The position numbers were made by a program, and so were the translations under genes. A DNA stretch of 64,000 nt, from assembly GCF_028826155.1 (NCBI RefSeq), contig NZ_JAQGPN010000001.1, positions 3,415,501 through 3,479,500 on the forward strand, in the 5' to 3' direction. Positions 47,666-58,060 of the stretch are shown here, in pieces. The notes below the pieces were generated by a model that saw only the letters and a list, made by a program, of their open reading frames with translations, made no database searches and was not told the origin of the DNA. Each line of letters begins with the position of its first letter. The first letter of the stretch is position 1. The stretch is from Mesorhizobium shangrilense (GTDB lineage Bacteria > Pseudomonadota > Alphaproteobacteria > Rhizobiales > Rhizobiaceae).

Positions 47666-48899
47666 GCCCTGCACAGATCGACGCGGTCACCGCTCCGGCG
47701 CAATTCCCCGCCTCCTCTTCCGAACGGCGTCCCAGGATCGCCGTCATCGCAAGCCTCACCTCTTCTCTGGTAAATTTCCGGCTCGAGCTCCTGCGCGGGC
47801 TGGTGCAGCGTGGCTGCGAGGTCCACGCCTTCGCCCCCGAGGACGACCGCGAAACCATCGAAAGGCTGCGGGCCCTCGGCGTCGGCTTTACCCGCATTCC
47901 GATGTCGCGCACGTCGGCTCGCCCGACGGAGGACCTCGCCACGCTGCTGGCGCTCGTGCGCGGCTTCCGCGCCTTCCGACCAGACATCGTCCTGCCCTAC
48001 ACCATGAAGCCGATCATCTACGGCGGCATCGCCGCGAGGCTCACCGGCACGCCCCACCGTTTCGCCCTGGTGACGGGCCTTGGCTACGTGTTCATCGATC
48101 GCACGCGCAGTCTGCGGGCGGCAGCGCTGCGCTGGCTGAGCGTGCGCCTCTATCGGACGGCGCTACGCGGCGTGGAACGCGTTTTCGTCTACAACGAGGC
48201 CGATGCTGCCGAGCTCCACGCACACGGCATCGTGGCCGACGAGCTGGTCTCCCGCGTGCCCGGATCAGGCGTGGACACCACTCATTTCGCGGCCAGCCCG
48301 CCACCGGCCGGACCACCCGTCTTCCTGATGGTCGCTCGGCTGCTGAGGGACAAGGGCGTGGCGGAATACGTGGCGGCGGCAAAGTTGCTGCGCGCCCGGC
48401 ATCCACAGGCGCGCTTCCAGCTGCTGGGTCCCTTCGATCCCAACCCTGCCGCCATCTCGCGCGCGGAGGTGGACGCCTGGGTCCGAGACGGGGCCATCGA
48501 ATATCTCGGCCAGACGAAGGATGTGCGTCCCTATCTTGCGGCTTGCTCGGTCTTCGTGCTCCCTTCCTACCGCGAGGGCATGTCGCGCACCATTCTCGAA
48601 GCGATGGCGACAGGCCGTGCGGTCGTGACCAGCGATGGCCCGGGCTGCGCCGAGCCCGTCGCCCACGGCTTGACCGGTTTCGTTGCGCCCGTCAGGAACA
48701 GCGAGGCGCTGGCTGCTGCAATGGAGACGTTCGTGATCGATCCCTCCCTGATAAGCGACATGGGCGCCGCTGGACGGCGTCGGGTGGAGGAGAACTACGA
48801 CGTGCGCGTCATCAACCGCGTCCTCTTCGCGGGCATGCGCCTCGATCAGACCATGGCGGAACTGGAGGCCCTCTCCGCAAGCGGCCGGGCGCGCACAGC

Positions 48900-48903
<4 letters not shown>
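47662..48903 (+). CDS. glycosyltransferase family 4 protein
   Basis: This protein has 413 residues from the ATG at 47662, overlapping the deacetylase stop (ATGA). After ~20 linker residues the N-domain starts RIAVIASLTSSLVNFR, similar to PglA/WbpX-like GT4 proteins. GLGYVF and PYTMKPIIYGGIAAR are typical. The C-domain retaining motif is YREGMSRTILEAMATGRAVVTS (about 310-331). It probably adds an N-acetylated sugar to a lipid-linked intermediate; the specificity is inferred. Confidence 0.91.
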
Positions 48904-50192
<1,289 letters not shown>

Positions 50193-50198
50193 CCGCAG

Positions 50199-51230
50199 CT
50201 ATTCGGCGGCAGCCGGCCTCACATCATAATAGTCGCGATACCAGCGCACGAATTCGCGTATTCCCTCGCTGACCGGCGTGTCCGGGCGGTAGCCGGTCAG
50301 TCGCTGCAGCAGCCCGGCATCGGCCCACGTCGCCGGCACATCGCCTTTCTGCATCTCCATGTAGTTCCGCTCGATGGGACGACCGATCTCCTCCTCGATC
50401 GCTTCTACGAACTCCATCAGGGGAACGCTCTCGGAGTTGCCGATATTGACGACCCGGTATGGCGCCGCGGCGCTCAGGCTGTCACCCTCGACCGGCTCGC
50501 CCCGCCCCTGGACCGCCGGCGGCGGCACGTCGATCAGCAGCCGGATGCCGCGCACGAGATCGGTCACATAGGTGAAGTCCCGCGCCATCATGCCGTGATT
50601 GTATACGTCGATCGGCCGCCCCTCGAACCCCGCGGCGACGAACTTGAACAGCGCCATGTCGGGCCGTCCCCAGGGTCCGTAAACCGTGAAGAACCGGAAC
50701 ATGGTCGTCGGGATGTTCCACAGATGGGCGTAGGAATGGGCCATGCTCTCATTGGCCTTCTTGGTGGCTGCGTAGAGCGTCAGCTGGGTGTCGGCCTTCT
50801 GCCGTTCGCTGAACGGCATCACGTCGTTGGCGCCATAGACCGAGGACGTCGAGGCCATCAGGAGATGGCCGACGCCGATCTCGCGCGCGCATTCGAGTAC
50901 GTTGAAAGCGCCGACGAGATTCGCGTCGACATAGGCGCGCGGGTTTTCCAGGCTGTAGCGGACCCCCGCCTGGGCGGCGAGATGCACGATGACATCCGGC
51001 TTTGCCTGTGCACAGGCGGCGCGGAGCCGGTCCATGTCCTCCAGTAGATCCTCATGAGCCGAAAAGTGGGGATGCTGGTGGAGCATCGCGTGGCGCCGCC
51101 GCTTCAGCGCCGGGTCATAGTAGTCCGTCATGGCGTCGTAGCCGACGACGCGGAAACCTTCGCGCAAGAGGAGCTGCGAGAGGTGAAAGCCTATGAAGCC
51201 TGCCGACCCTGTGACGAATACCGTGCGCAT
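50199..51230 (-). CDS. UDP-glucuronate 4-epimerase-like NAD-dependent epimerase
   Basis: This SDR enzyme would convert UDP-GlcA to UDP-GalA. It has 343 residues from the ATG at 51230 (MRTVFVTGSAGFIGFH), with AGAGAGAT upstream. The NAD loop GSAGFIG is at 8-14, the catalytic Ser is in ASTSSVYG (126-133), and Tyr153/Lys157 are in YAATKKANE. GVRYSLENPRAYVDANLVG and FFTVYGPWGRPDMALFKF are family hallmarks of LpsL/CapI epimerases. It converges on the dehydrogenase gene with 6 bp between stops. Confidence 0.92.
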   Translation of the reverse strand: MRTVFVTGSAGFIGFHLSQLLLREGFRVVGYDAMTDYYDPALKRRRHAMLHQHPHFSAHEDLLEDMDRLRAACAQAKPDVIVHLAAQAGVRYSLENPRAYVDANLVGAFNVLECAREIGVGHLLMASTSSVYGANDVMPFSERQKADTQLTLYAATKKANESMAHSYAHLWNIPTTMFRFFTVYGPWGRPDMALFKFVAAGFEGRPIDVYNHGMMARDFTYVTDLVRGIRLLIDVPPPAVQGRGEPVEGDSLSAAAPYRVVNIGNSESVPLMEFVEAIEEEIGRPIERNYMEMQKGDVPATWADAGLLQRLTGYRPDTPVSEGIREFVRWYRDYYDVRPAAAE

Positions 51231-51737
51231 CGATGATCTCTCTTGATTAAAGAGCAAATTCCAATTGATTTTCGAACCGGGTTCGCCAGTTCCCCCGAAT
51301 GACGCCTCAAGGCAAGCTTTTCCGCTCGGGCGAACAAGATCCTACGCCCTCGACGTTCCACCTGCCATCGGGTGATCCCGCCCCAGGGATGGTGTGACAA
51401 TGAATGAATGCCGCCGTGCAGTCCGCCGCGAGTCAGGTTTTTCCTCGTGGGAGCCCGCAAGGTCAAATCACATCACCGGGCTGCCTTTCCCGGACAAGAA
51501 TGCCCCGCTCGCAACCCTTGCCGTCCCAGCGCCGGAAACCCATGGCCGCGCAGGCGTTCTGCATCGACGTTAGTCATGCCGCCCCAAGGCTGCCGATCGT
51601 GCGGGAATCGCCCGATCCCCTACAACGCGCGGTCGTTTTCCTGACCTGACAAATGGAACCAGTCCGTCGATTCTGCACACTGAGCTACTGACCGCGTAGG
51701 CTGCAGTTCGTGTGGAGGGCGCGGGGAATTCACGCTT
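51231..51737. other. intergenic stretch upstream of the epimerase gene
   Basis: About 0.5 kb lies between the divergent epimerase gene and the next plausible coding sequence. Small frames on both strands lack motifs. The first 60 bp next to the epimerase gene are AT-rich and likely contain its promoter. Nothing else is recognised. Confidence 0.5.
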
Positions 51738-52463
51738 TTGCGCGCGGATAGCCCGCGCGGAGGACACGGAGCCGATCGCGTGCGCCCGATCGAGAGCAAC
51801 ACCTCGCGCCACGGCACACCGGCAATCAGTCCCGGCGGGCTTCTCAATTCGAGGAAGCGCCCCTTGCGCGGGTATGCGCCAAGCGATCGAAGCGACGTCT
51901 CCGAGACCTTCCGGGTGCCCGACTACATCCGCCTTGCGAACATCCGTTCGGTTGTGGAGGTCGTCCCCGACGCCACGGACGAGCCGTCCGAACAGCTGCT
52001 CTGGCACGCCTACCACACGAGTTGGACCGGCGTCGTCGCGCTCGCCCTCAACGGCGTCGCCACAACCGCCGTGGACCGGGTGATGGACCGGATCGTTCCC
52101 TACTTTCCCCTGACCATACCAGGCGTCGTCTATATCGATGCGCGCAACGACGCCCTGCTCGCCTGGGTCCTTGCAAAGTCGGATCTGGTGATCGGGAAGA
52201 CGAAGTGGTTTTACCGCAGGGCTGACCGATGCCCGGGGCGGTTGATCCCGTCCTCGCTTTGGCTCTCAGCCAGTCCCCAGTTCACCGATGCGGCGGAATT
52301 GCCCGTCTCGCCTTCCAGGCAGAGCCTCGATTCGGTCGCCAGGCCGCGCGCCTGGGCAGATTTGCTCTGTGCGCCGGCGAACCTCGACGGTGGCGCCGGA
52401 TGGGTGGCAGGCGCAGGTCTCGTGGAAAGCGCGCCCCATATCGCAACAGCAGAGAACCCCTGA
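51738..52463 (+). CDS. hypothetical protein or gene remnant before sxtJ
   Basis: An open frame of up to 241 codons starts at a weak TTG. From about 51890 the third-position bias looks coding (VSETFRVPDYIRLANIR ... VYIDARNDALLAWVLAKSDLVIG), whereas the first ~50 codons do not. No ATG or ribosome site was found near the real beginning, so this may be a truncated gene. The family is not recognised and no catalytic motif is evident. It ends 10 bp before the sxtJ-type ATG and may share its transcript. Confidence 0.35.
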   Translation: MRADSPRGGHGADRVRPIESNTSRHGTPAISPGGLLNSRKRPLRGYAPSDRSDVSETFRVPDYIRLANIRSVVEVVPDATDEPSEQLLWHAYHTSWTGVVALALNGVATTAVDRVMDRIVPYFPLTIPGVVYIDARNDALLAWVLAKSDLVIGKTKWFYRRADRCPGRLIPSSLWLSASPQFTDAAELPVSPSRQSLDSVARPRAWADLLCAPANLDGGAGWVAGAGLVESAPHIATAENP

Positions 52464-52473
52464 GGAGAGGCGG

Positions 52474-52908
52474 ATGAGTGGAGGCTTTCATGAACCCCTT
52501 GTTCGGCACGAGCCGACCGTAGGGCCCTCCGACCGGAGCTTCGGACTGACGGTGGGCGGCATACTGGCGGCGATCGGCGTCGTCAGGAGCGCGTTCCACT
52601 GGGAGGTCGGCGTGGCCTCGGCGGTGATGCTCGCCATCGCCTCCGTTCTGATTGTGCTGGCGCTAGTCCGCCCGACCGCGCTGGCCGGCGCGAACCGTCG
52701 GTGGATGCAGCTCGGCGCCCTGCTCGCCCGGATCGTGAATCCGCTGGTGCTGTTCGTCGTCTACGCGGTGGCGTTTGTGCCGATCGGCCTGTTCCTGCGG
52801 CTGCGCGGCTACGATCTGTTGCGACTGAAGCCAGCCCCCGCAGGCGCAAGCTATTGGATCAATCGAACGTCCGACACGATGGTCGAACGCATGACAAAGC
52901 AATTCTAG
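52474..52908 (+). CDS. SxtJ-family membrane protein
   Basis: This protein has 144 residues from the ATG at 52474 with a GAGGAGAGG ribosome site. It has two or three hydrophobic segments (about 25-65 and 85-110), then LRGYDLLRLKPAP and a C-terminal WINRTSD. These features recall SxtJ-type proteins found beside NodU-like carbamoyltransferases. The function is unknown; co-occurrence suggests it supports membrane-linked carbamoylation. Confidence 0.82.
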   Translation: MSGGFHEPLVRHEPTVGPSDRSFGLTVGGILAAIGVVRSAFHWEVGVASAVMLAIASVLIVLALVRPTALAGANRRWMQLGALLARIVNPLVLFVVYAVAFVPIGLFLRLRGYDLLRLKPAPAGASYWINRTSDTMVERMTKQF

Positions 52909-52919
52909 GGAGCACTGAG

Positions 52920-53069
52920 ATGGAATTGGTTCACGAGGTATTCGACTATTTCAAGACGCGCAAGAAGTACTGGCTTGCGCCCATACTGGTGTTCCTGGCG
53001 CTGTTCGGCGGCCTGCTGTTCCTTACGCAGGGAACCGCGGTGGCTCCGTTCGTCTACACCCTCTTCTAG
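52920..53069 (+). CDS. DUF5989-like single-helix membrane protein
   Basis: This 49-residue protein (MELVHEVFDYFKTRKKYWLAP...) has one transmembrane helix at about 18-38. It begins 11 bp after the sxtJ-type stop and ends 19 bp before the carbamoyltransferase ATG. Tiny proteins with the FDYFKTRKKYWLAP start typically sit between SxtJ and carbamoyltransferase. A role in complex assembly is inferred from position only. Confidence 0.8.
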   Translation: MELVHEVFDYFKTRKKYWLAPILVFLALFGGLLFLTQGTAVAPFVYTLF

Positions 53070-53088
53070 AAGCCGTGGGATCATTTGG

Positions 53089-54927
53089 ATGAACATCCTG
53101 GGTATCTCCGCCCTGTATCACGACAGCGCCGCGGCGCTGGTCAGGGACGGCCAGATCATCGCGGCCGCGCAAGAAGAGCGGTTCACGCGCATCAAGCACG
53201 ATTCGGACTTTCCGCATCGGGCCATCGCCTATTGCCTCGAGGAAGCTGAATGCGACCTCGAGGCCATCGATCACGTCGTCTTCTACGACAAGCCGTTCCT
53301 GAAGTTCGAGCGTCTGGCGGAAACCTATCTGGCGACCGTCCCGCACGGCTTTCAGTCCTTCCGCACAGCGATGCCGGTCTGGGCCAAGGAGAAGCTGTTT
53401 CAGAAATCGCTTCTCCGCAAGGAACTGGCCAAGCTGCCGGGGGCAAAAGGATGGAACGGATCGCTGCTGTTCACCGAGCATCACCAGTCGCATGCCGCCA
53501 GCGCGTTCTTCCCGTCGCCCTTCGACAGGGCGGCGGTCGTCACGCTCGACGGCGTCGGCGAATGGTGCACGACCTCGGTGGGCCGCGGCAACGGCAACCG
53601 ACTTGAGATCGACCACGAGATCCACTTCCCGCATTCTCTCGGACTGCTCTACTCCGCCTTCACCTACTACACCGGCTTCAAGGTCAATTCCGGCGAGTAC
53701 AAGGTGATGGGCCTCGCGCCTTACGGCGTACCGCGTTTTGCGAAGCTCATACTGGACAACCTTCTCGACCTCCGTGACGACGGCTCGTACCGGCTGAACC
53801 AGGACTACTTCAACTACTGCACCGGCCTGACGATGACCTCCGAGAAGTTCCACGATCTGTTCGGGGGACCGCCACGCAAGCCGGAGGCGCCGCTGACCCA
53901 GAGGGAGATGGACCTTGCCGCCTCCATCCAGGAGGTGACGGAACAGGCCGTCATGCATATTGCGCGGTTTGCAAGGCGCAGCACAGGCGAACGCAACCTC
54001 TGCCTGGCTGGCGGCGTCGCTCTGAACTGCGTGGCGAACGGCAAGCTCCTCAGAGCCGGCGTGTTCGATTCCATCTGGATTCAGCCGGCCGCAGGCGACG
54101 CCGGCGGCGCGATCGGCGCGGCGCTGGCGGTTTGGCATCAGCATGCCGGCATGCCGCGACCCGAACTGAACGGCAGCGGCGATCACATGAAGGGGGCCTA
54201 TCTCGGCCCCGCCTTCTCCAACGAAGCCATCGAACTGCGGCTCAACGAAGCCGGAGCGCGCTATGAGCGCCTCGACGACGACGAGGTGATCTTCAAGACC
54301 GCGGATCTGCTGGCCGGGGGACAGGCCGTCGGCTGGATGCAGGGACGGATGGAGTTCGGGCCGAGGGCGCTTGGGGCGCGCTCCATACTCGGGGATCCCC
54401 GCTCGCCGACCATGCAGAAGACCTTGAACCTGAAGGTCAAATACCGCGAGAGTTTTCGACCCTTCGCACCGTCCGTCCTGCGGGAGGATGTCAACGATTG
54501 GTTCGACTGCGATGTCGACAGCCCGTACATGCTCTTGGTCGCCGACGTCGCAAAGCGCCGTCAGCGCGACATGACCTCGAACGAGCGCGCCCTGTTCGGC
54601 ATCGACAAGCTCAATGTCCCGCGGTCGGACATCCCTGCCGTGACGCATGTCGACTACTCGGCGCGGGTGCAGACCGTGCACCAGGAGACCAATCCCCGCT
54701 ACTGGGCCCTGTTGTCGGCCTTCAAGCAACGAACCGGCTGCCCCGTCCTTGTCAACACCAGCTTCAACGTCCGCGGCGAGCCCATCGTCTGTACGCCCGA
54801 AGACGCCTTCCACTGCTTCATGGGGACAGAGATAGAAAGCCTCGTCGTGGGCAACTGCCTGCTGAGGAAGGAACACCAGGACAGCAAGCTGGCGGTGAAC
54901 TACAAGGAGCAATTCGCTCTCGATTGA
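53089..54927 (+). CDS. NodU/CmcH-family carbamoyltransferase
   Basis: This enzyme transfers a carbamoyl group from carbamoyl phosphate, through carbamoyl-AMP, to a hydroxyl of a sugar or natural product. It has 612 residues from the ATG at 53089 (MNILGISALYHDSAAAL). The TsaD-like N-domain has His11 and the metal-binding HHQSHAASAF (131-140), with GEYKVMGLAPYG near 203-214. The C-domain has GRMEFGPRALGARSIL (about 421-436) and NTSFNVRGEPIVCTP. It is the third gene of the SxtJ-DUF5989 trio. The acceptor is probably a sugar of the locus. Confidence 0.94.
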   Translation: MNILGISALYHDSAAALVRDGQIIAAAQEERFTRIKHDSDFPHRAIAYCLEEAECDLEAIDHVVFYDKPFLKFERLAETYLATVPHGFQSFRTAMPVWAKEKLFQKSLLRKELAKLPGAKGWNGSLLFTEHHQSHAASAFFPSPFDRAAVVTLDGVGEWCTTSVGRGNGNRLEIDHEIHFPHSLGLLYSAFTYYTGFKVNSGEYKVMGLAPYGVPRFAKLILDNLLDLRDDGSYRLNQDYFNYCTGLTMTSEKFHDLFGGPPRKPEAPLTQREMDLAASIQEVTEQAVMHIARFARRSTGERNLCLAGGVALNCVANGKLLRAGVFDSIWIQPAAGDAGGAIGAALAVWHQHAGMPRPELNGSGDHMKGAYLGPAFSNEAIELRLNEAGARYERLDDDEVIFKTADLLAGGQAVGWMQGRMEFGPRALGARSILGDPRSPTMQKTLNLKVKYRESFRPFAPSVLREDVNDWFDCDVDSPYMLLVADVAKRRQRDMTSNERALFGIDKLNVPRSDIPAVTHVDYSARVQTVHQETNPRYWALLSAFKQRTGCPVLVNTSFNVRGEPIVCTPEDAFHCFMGTEIESLVVGNCLLRKEHQDSKLAVNYKEQFALD

Positions 54928-55024
54928 CAGATTGGCATTCGCGAGGTTCGCCATGTCCCGGCGAAACTGTCTTGATTGGGACCGCGCCGAACGCGCATTG
55001 CGTGCGGGGCACGACGGAAGAAGC

Positions 55025-56476
55025 ATGAAGCTTGCGCCAAAATGCTTAAAGGCGCTGCGGATGCTGACCCTGGCGTGCTGCCTTGGCGTGGCCGTTGGCG
55101 CGTCCCCGAGCGGTGAGAGTTCGGCAGCACCCCAATCGGATGATGATCTCCTGGCTGCGGCCGTCCGCGTCGCCGGCCTGTTCGCCCACCACCTCGCAGC
55201 CGGCGGCGGCTATGTTTGGGCATACTCTCCCGATCTTGTCACACGTCGTGGCGAAGGCGGCGAAGTGGAACCGGGTGTGATCCTCAACCAGCCGCCTGGC
55301 ACGCCTGCGGTGGGCGCAGCATTCATCCGTCTCTTCGAACTGACCGGGGATCCGCAATGGATGACAGCCGCCGACGCCGCAGCCCAGGCGGCTGTAAACA
55401 CCCAGCTTGTGTCCGGCGGCTGGTACAATTCCGCTGACACGGAGCCCAACGCGCGTCAGAAATGGTGCTACCGCGTTCGGGTCGACAAGGATCAATGCGA
55501 TCTGATCGAAGGGAACAAGCAGCGCAATCACAGCACGCTCGACGACAACATCACCCAGAGCACTCTGGGATTTCTCCTGTGGTACGACGCGATCTCCAAA
55601 GGCCGCAACCCTGCCGTCGCGAGGGCGATCGACTACGGCCTGGATCGCCTTCTGACGGCGCAATACGCAAATGGCGCCTGGCCCGTCAAACTGGAGCGCG
55701 TCTACCCGCCCCGCCTGTTTGCTGCGGCGTGGCGGGCAAGGCTGCCTGCGAACTGGCCGCGGGAGTGGGTAAAGCCGCCCAATCCGACACTGATCTTGAA
55801 CGATCACGTGATGCGCGACATGATGAGCCTGCTTCTTGCGGCCGACCGGCATGTCGAGCGGGACGATCTGCTGCCGGCGGCACGGCGAAGCGGCGACTTC
55901 CTGCTCGCCGCACAATTGCCGGCGCCCCAGTCCGGCTGGGCGCAGAGCTACAATCTCGACCTCGAGCCCATCTGGGGGCGGAAGTTCGAACCTCCAGCGG
56001 TGGCATCGGACGAAACGACCGGCGCCATCAATGCGCTGCTCCAAATCTACCTGAAGACAGGTGAGAAACGATATCTGGCGGGAGCCCTGGACGGAGCCAA
56101 ATGGCTCGAGCTGAGCCGCCGGCCGACCGGGGACTGGGCGCGCTTCTATGAACTCGGTTCCAACCGCCCCCTCTACGTGACCGAGGAAAACCGGTTGACT
56201 TATGACGAGGACAATCTGCGCAAGGGCTATACGTTCGCCAGTGACTTCAATATTCCGGCAACGCTGCAACTGGTCGAGCGGGTTGCCCGCGGCGAAAGGC
56301 CCGAAGAATTCGACAACTGGGATTGGGTCGTCGGGCTCGGGCACCATAACCTTGACGCCGCGCGCGCCAAGATCCGTCAGGCGGACCCTCAGGGAAAGAT
56401 CGTCGAAGACGGATGGATCCAGAGCAGCACCTTCGTCGAGGGTGTGTGGTCCCTCGGCGAACCGCTCCATGAGTAG
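55025..56476 (+). CDS. exported pectate lyase-like protein (PL10 / Pec_lyase family)
   Basis: This protein has 483 residues from the ATG at 55025, preceded by GGAAGAAG. A signal peptide (MKLAPKCLKALRMLTLACCL..., cleavage near 25-34) predicts export. The mature part is an alpha/alpha toroid: DNITQSTLGFLLWY, LLTAQYANGAWP, TLILNDHVMRDMMSL, then QLPAPQSGWAQSYNLDLEPIWGRKFEPPA, the characteristic PL10 pattern. PL10 enzymes cleave polygalacturonate by beta-elimination using Ca and an Arg base. Being coded beside a UDP-GalA-type epimerase, it may trim the locus's own polymer. Catalytic competence is not proven. Confidence 0.75.
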   Translation: MKLAPKCLKALRMLTLACCLGVAVGASPSGESSAAPQSDDDLLAAAVRVAGLFAHHLAAGGGYVWAYSPDLVTRRGEGGEVEPGVILNQPPGTPAVGAAFIRLFELTGDPQWMTAADAAAQAAVNTQLVSGGWYNSADTEPNARQKWCYRVRVDKDQCDLIEGNKQRNHSTLDDNITQSTLGFLLWYDAISKGRNPAVARAIDYGLDRLLTAQYANGAWPVKLERVYPPRLFAAAWRARLPANWPREWVKPPNPTLILNDHVMRDMMSLLLAADRHVERDDLLPAARRSGDFLLAAQLPAPQSGWAQSYNLDLEPIWGRKFEPPAVASDETTGAINALLQIYLKTGEKRYLAGALDGAKWLELSRRPTGDWARFYELGSNRPLYVTEENRLTYDEDNLRKGYTFASDFNIPATLQLVERVARGERPEEFDNWDWVVGLGHHNLDAARAKIRQADPQGKIVEDGWIQSSTFVEGVWSLGEPLHE

Positions 56477-56533
56477 CGAAGGGGCAGATCGGGGTACGCG
56501 CGCTTCGATCGAGCAACGGCGCGCTCGCTGCGT

Positions 56534-57553
56534 TTACTGCACGACTCGACCGATTGTTTCCGGCCTCGAACCGCTCGCGATTTTCCGCGCCTCGGCCCGC
56601 CACCCTTCGCCGAAGCGCACCACAAGGAGGTCCGCTGCCAGGTCATTCGCCTCCGCGCTGGCGTGCGTATCGAAACGGTTGACGATCAGCCGCTCGTGTT
56701 GCTTCTCCGCCCGGAGCGCCGAGCTCAGATCGACACAGACGATATGTTCCTCTTCGCACAAGACGAGCATGTGCTTGATCAGTGCGTCGTTGGGGCTGGT
56801 GCCCAGGGGCCTTGTCAATTCGGGCCACATGTAGACACCGATCGGCACGCCGGCCTCGCGCGCGACCTGGATGAGATCGCGAAACCGTTCGTCCCCGCGG
56901 CGCGCCAGCGGATCGTCTGGATTGAGAAAACGCGCGTAGTACGCGTCGACGTCAATCTTGCCCATCTTGATCTGCGCTTCGTCGAACGCGCGGGCGGCCA
57001 ACCAGTACAGGACCGACACGGCGGTAAGCTCTCGATGCAGGAACCCCGCCAGCCTCATCGGGCGCGGAAGGGGCTCCTCGGGATCGTCCAGATCGTTCAG
57101 ATACCATTGCAGGAGAATGAAGTGGGGATTTGCTGACTGAATGGCCAGGCGCATGTTGACTTCGTGCTGCTCATAGTTTGCGCCGGACACCCCAAAATTC
57201 AGCACCTCGAACCTGAGATCTCCGGCCGAATTGAGTTTGGCATCGAGACGGTTGGAGACGCGCTCATTCTCGAGGAGACCGGGAGCCCAGGTGAAGGAGT
57301 CGCCGACCACTGCGATCCTCATCACGCCCGGCGCCGGAGCGTGGGTAAATTCCCGCTCGCGGAACTTCAGCTTGTTCGCCTGAGGGGGATTGGCCGCATA
57401 CCATTGGCGCGACATATAGGAGAACCGATCACCCGTCGTGGAGATATCCGACAGCGCCCACCGCGCTGCAAACTCGACCGCAAGATACGACAACACCACA
57501 GCCACCGCGACGAGCAGGCCGTTCGCTATTCCCTTCTTTGTCAGGATCACCAT
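56534..57553 (-). CDS. SGNH/GDSL-like hydrolase with N-terminal membrane anchor
   Basis: In this 339-residue protein one N-terminal transmembrane helix (about 10-29) puts the rest in the periplasm. The nucleophile block VVGDSFTWAPGL (GDSF 84-87), block II Gly in NFGVSGANYEQ, and the C-terminal DTHASAEAN (Asp/His) fit an SGNH hydrolase, though the block III GxND Asn is replaced by YLNDLDD, which still offers Asn. Such proteins esterify or de-esterify surface glycans and often accompany SxtJ/carbamoyltransferase clusters. It converges on the lyase gene. Confidence 0.75.
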   Translation of the reverse strand: MVILTKKGIANGLLVAVAVVLSYLAVEFAARWALSDISTTGDRFSYMSRQWYAANPPQANKLKFREREFTHAPAPGVMRIAVVGDSFTWAPGLLENERVSNRLDAKLNSAGDLRFEVLNFGVSGANYEQHEVNMRLAIQSANPHFILLQWYLNDLDDPEEPLPRPMRLAGFLHRELTAVSVLYWLAARAFDEAQIKMGKIDVDAYYARFLNPDDPLARRGDERFRDLIQVAREAGVPIGVYMWPELTRPLGTSPNDALIKHMLVLCEEEHIVCVDLSSALRAEKQHERLIVNRFDTHASAEANDLAADLLVVRFGEGWRAEARKIASGSRPETIGRVVQ

Positions 57554-58060
57554 GAATGCCCCGTTTCGTCGCGTCAGAACGTGAGATCTGGAGACCTCTC
57601 TTTTTCACCTTCCAAGTCATATGACGCGGATATCCGCCCGGACGCAGTAGTGCCATGCACCGCGGCAAAGTCATGCCGGGATTTTTCCTATCGGCGAGCG
57701 CGTTTTCAGACGCGCGATGACCTCTGGATCTTCGATCATCACTCGGGCCGAGCCTCTGCGCGGACGACACGACCCCTCGTTTCCGCAATGCTTGGACCTT
57801 GATAAGATAGCACTGCAGGGAAGTTGCTCGCTTGCAAGCAGGGATGCCCGCGTCATCAGTCAAGGAGCCACACGCACCTTGTCTCTTCTGCGCCTTGTTC
57901 TTTGACATCGTGTTGACGCTGAACCGCTTCCACGCATATCGTCTGACTGCGTGAAGGAACCAGCCGGCGAGCGGGAGGAACGCTTTCTCGTTGCGGGTTT
58001 CCGGCGCAGGTCAGGAGACACCATCCGGCGCCGCGCGCCGGTCAAACGGGAGGGTTTGAA
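57554..58060. other. intergenic stretch with candidate promoter of the sugar ABC operon
   Basis: About 0.5 kb contains no convincing gene. TTGACG (57913-57918) with ATATCG at 57936-57941 (17-bp spacing) is a candidate promoter for the transporter operon, with a second TTGACA at 57902-57907. GGGAGG at about 58048-58053 is the ribosome site for the GTG start at 58061. Confidence 0.4.

Noticed and set aside
47568..48899. 5' part of an 874-codon plus-strand open frame
   Set aside because: Only the last 430 codons (from 48900) are the nucleotide sugar dehydrogenase; the earlier part overlaps the glycosyltransferase gene in another frame.
53023..55026. 667-codon minus-strand open frame
   Set aside because: It is antisense to the carbamoyltransferase gene, whose motifs and codon bias are clear; the antisense product has none.
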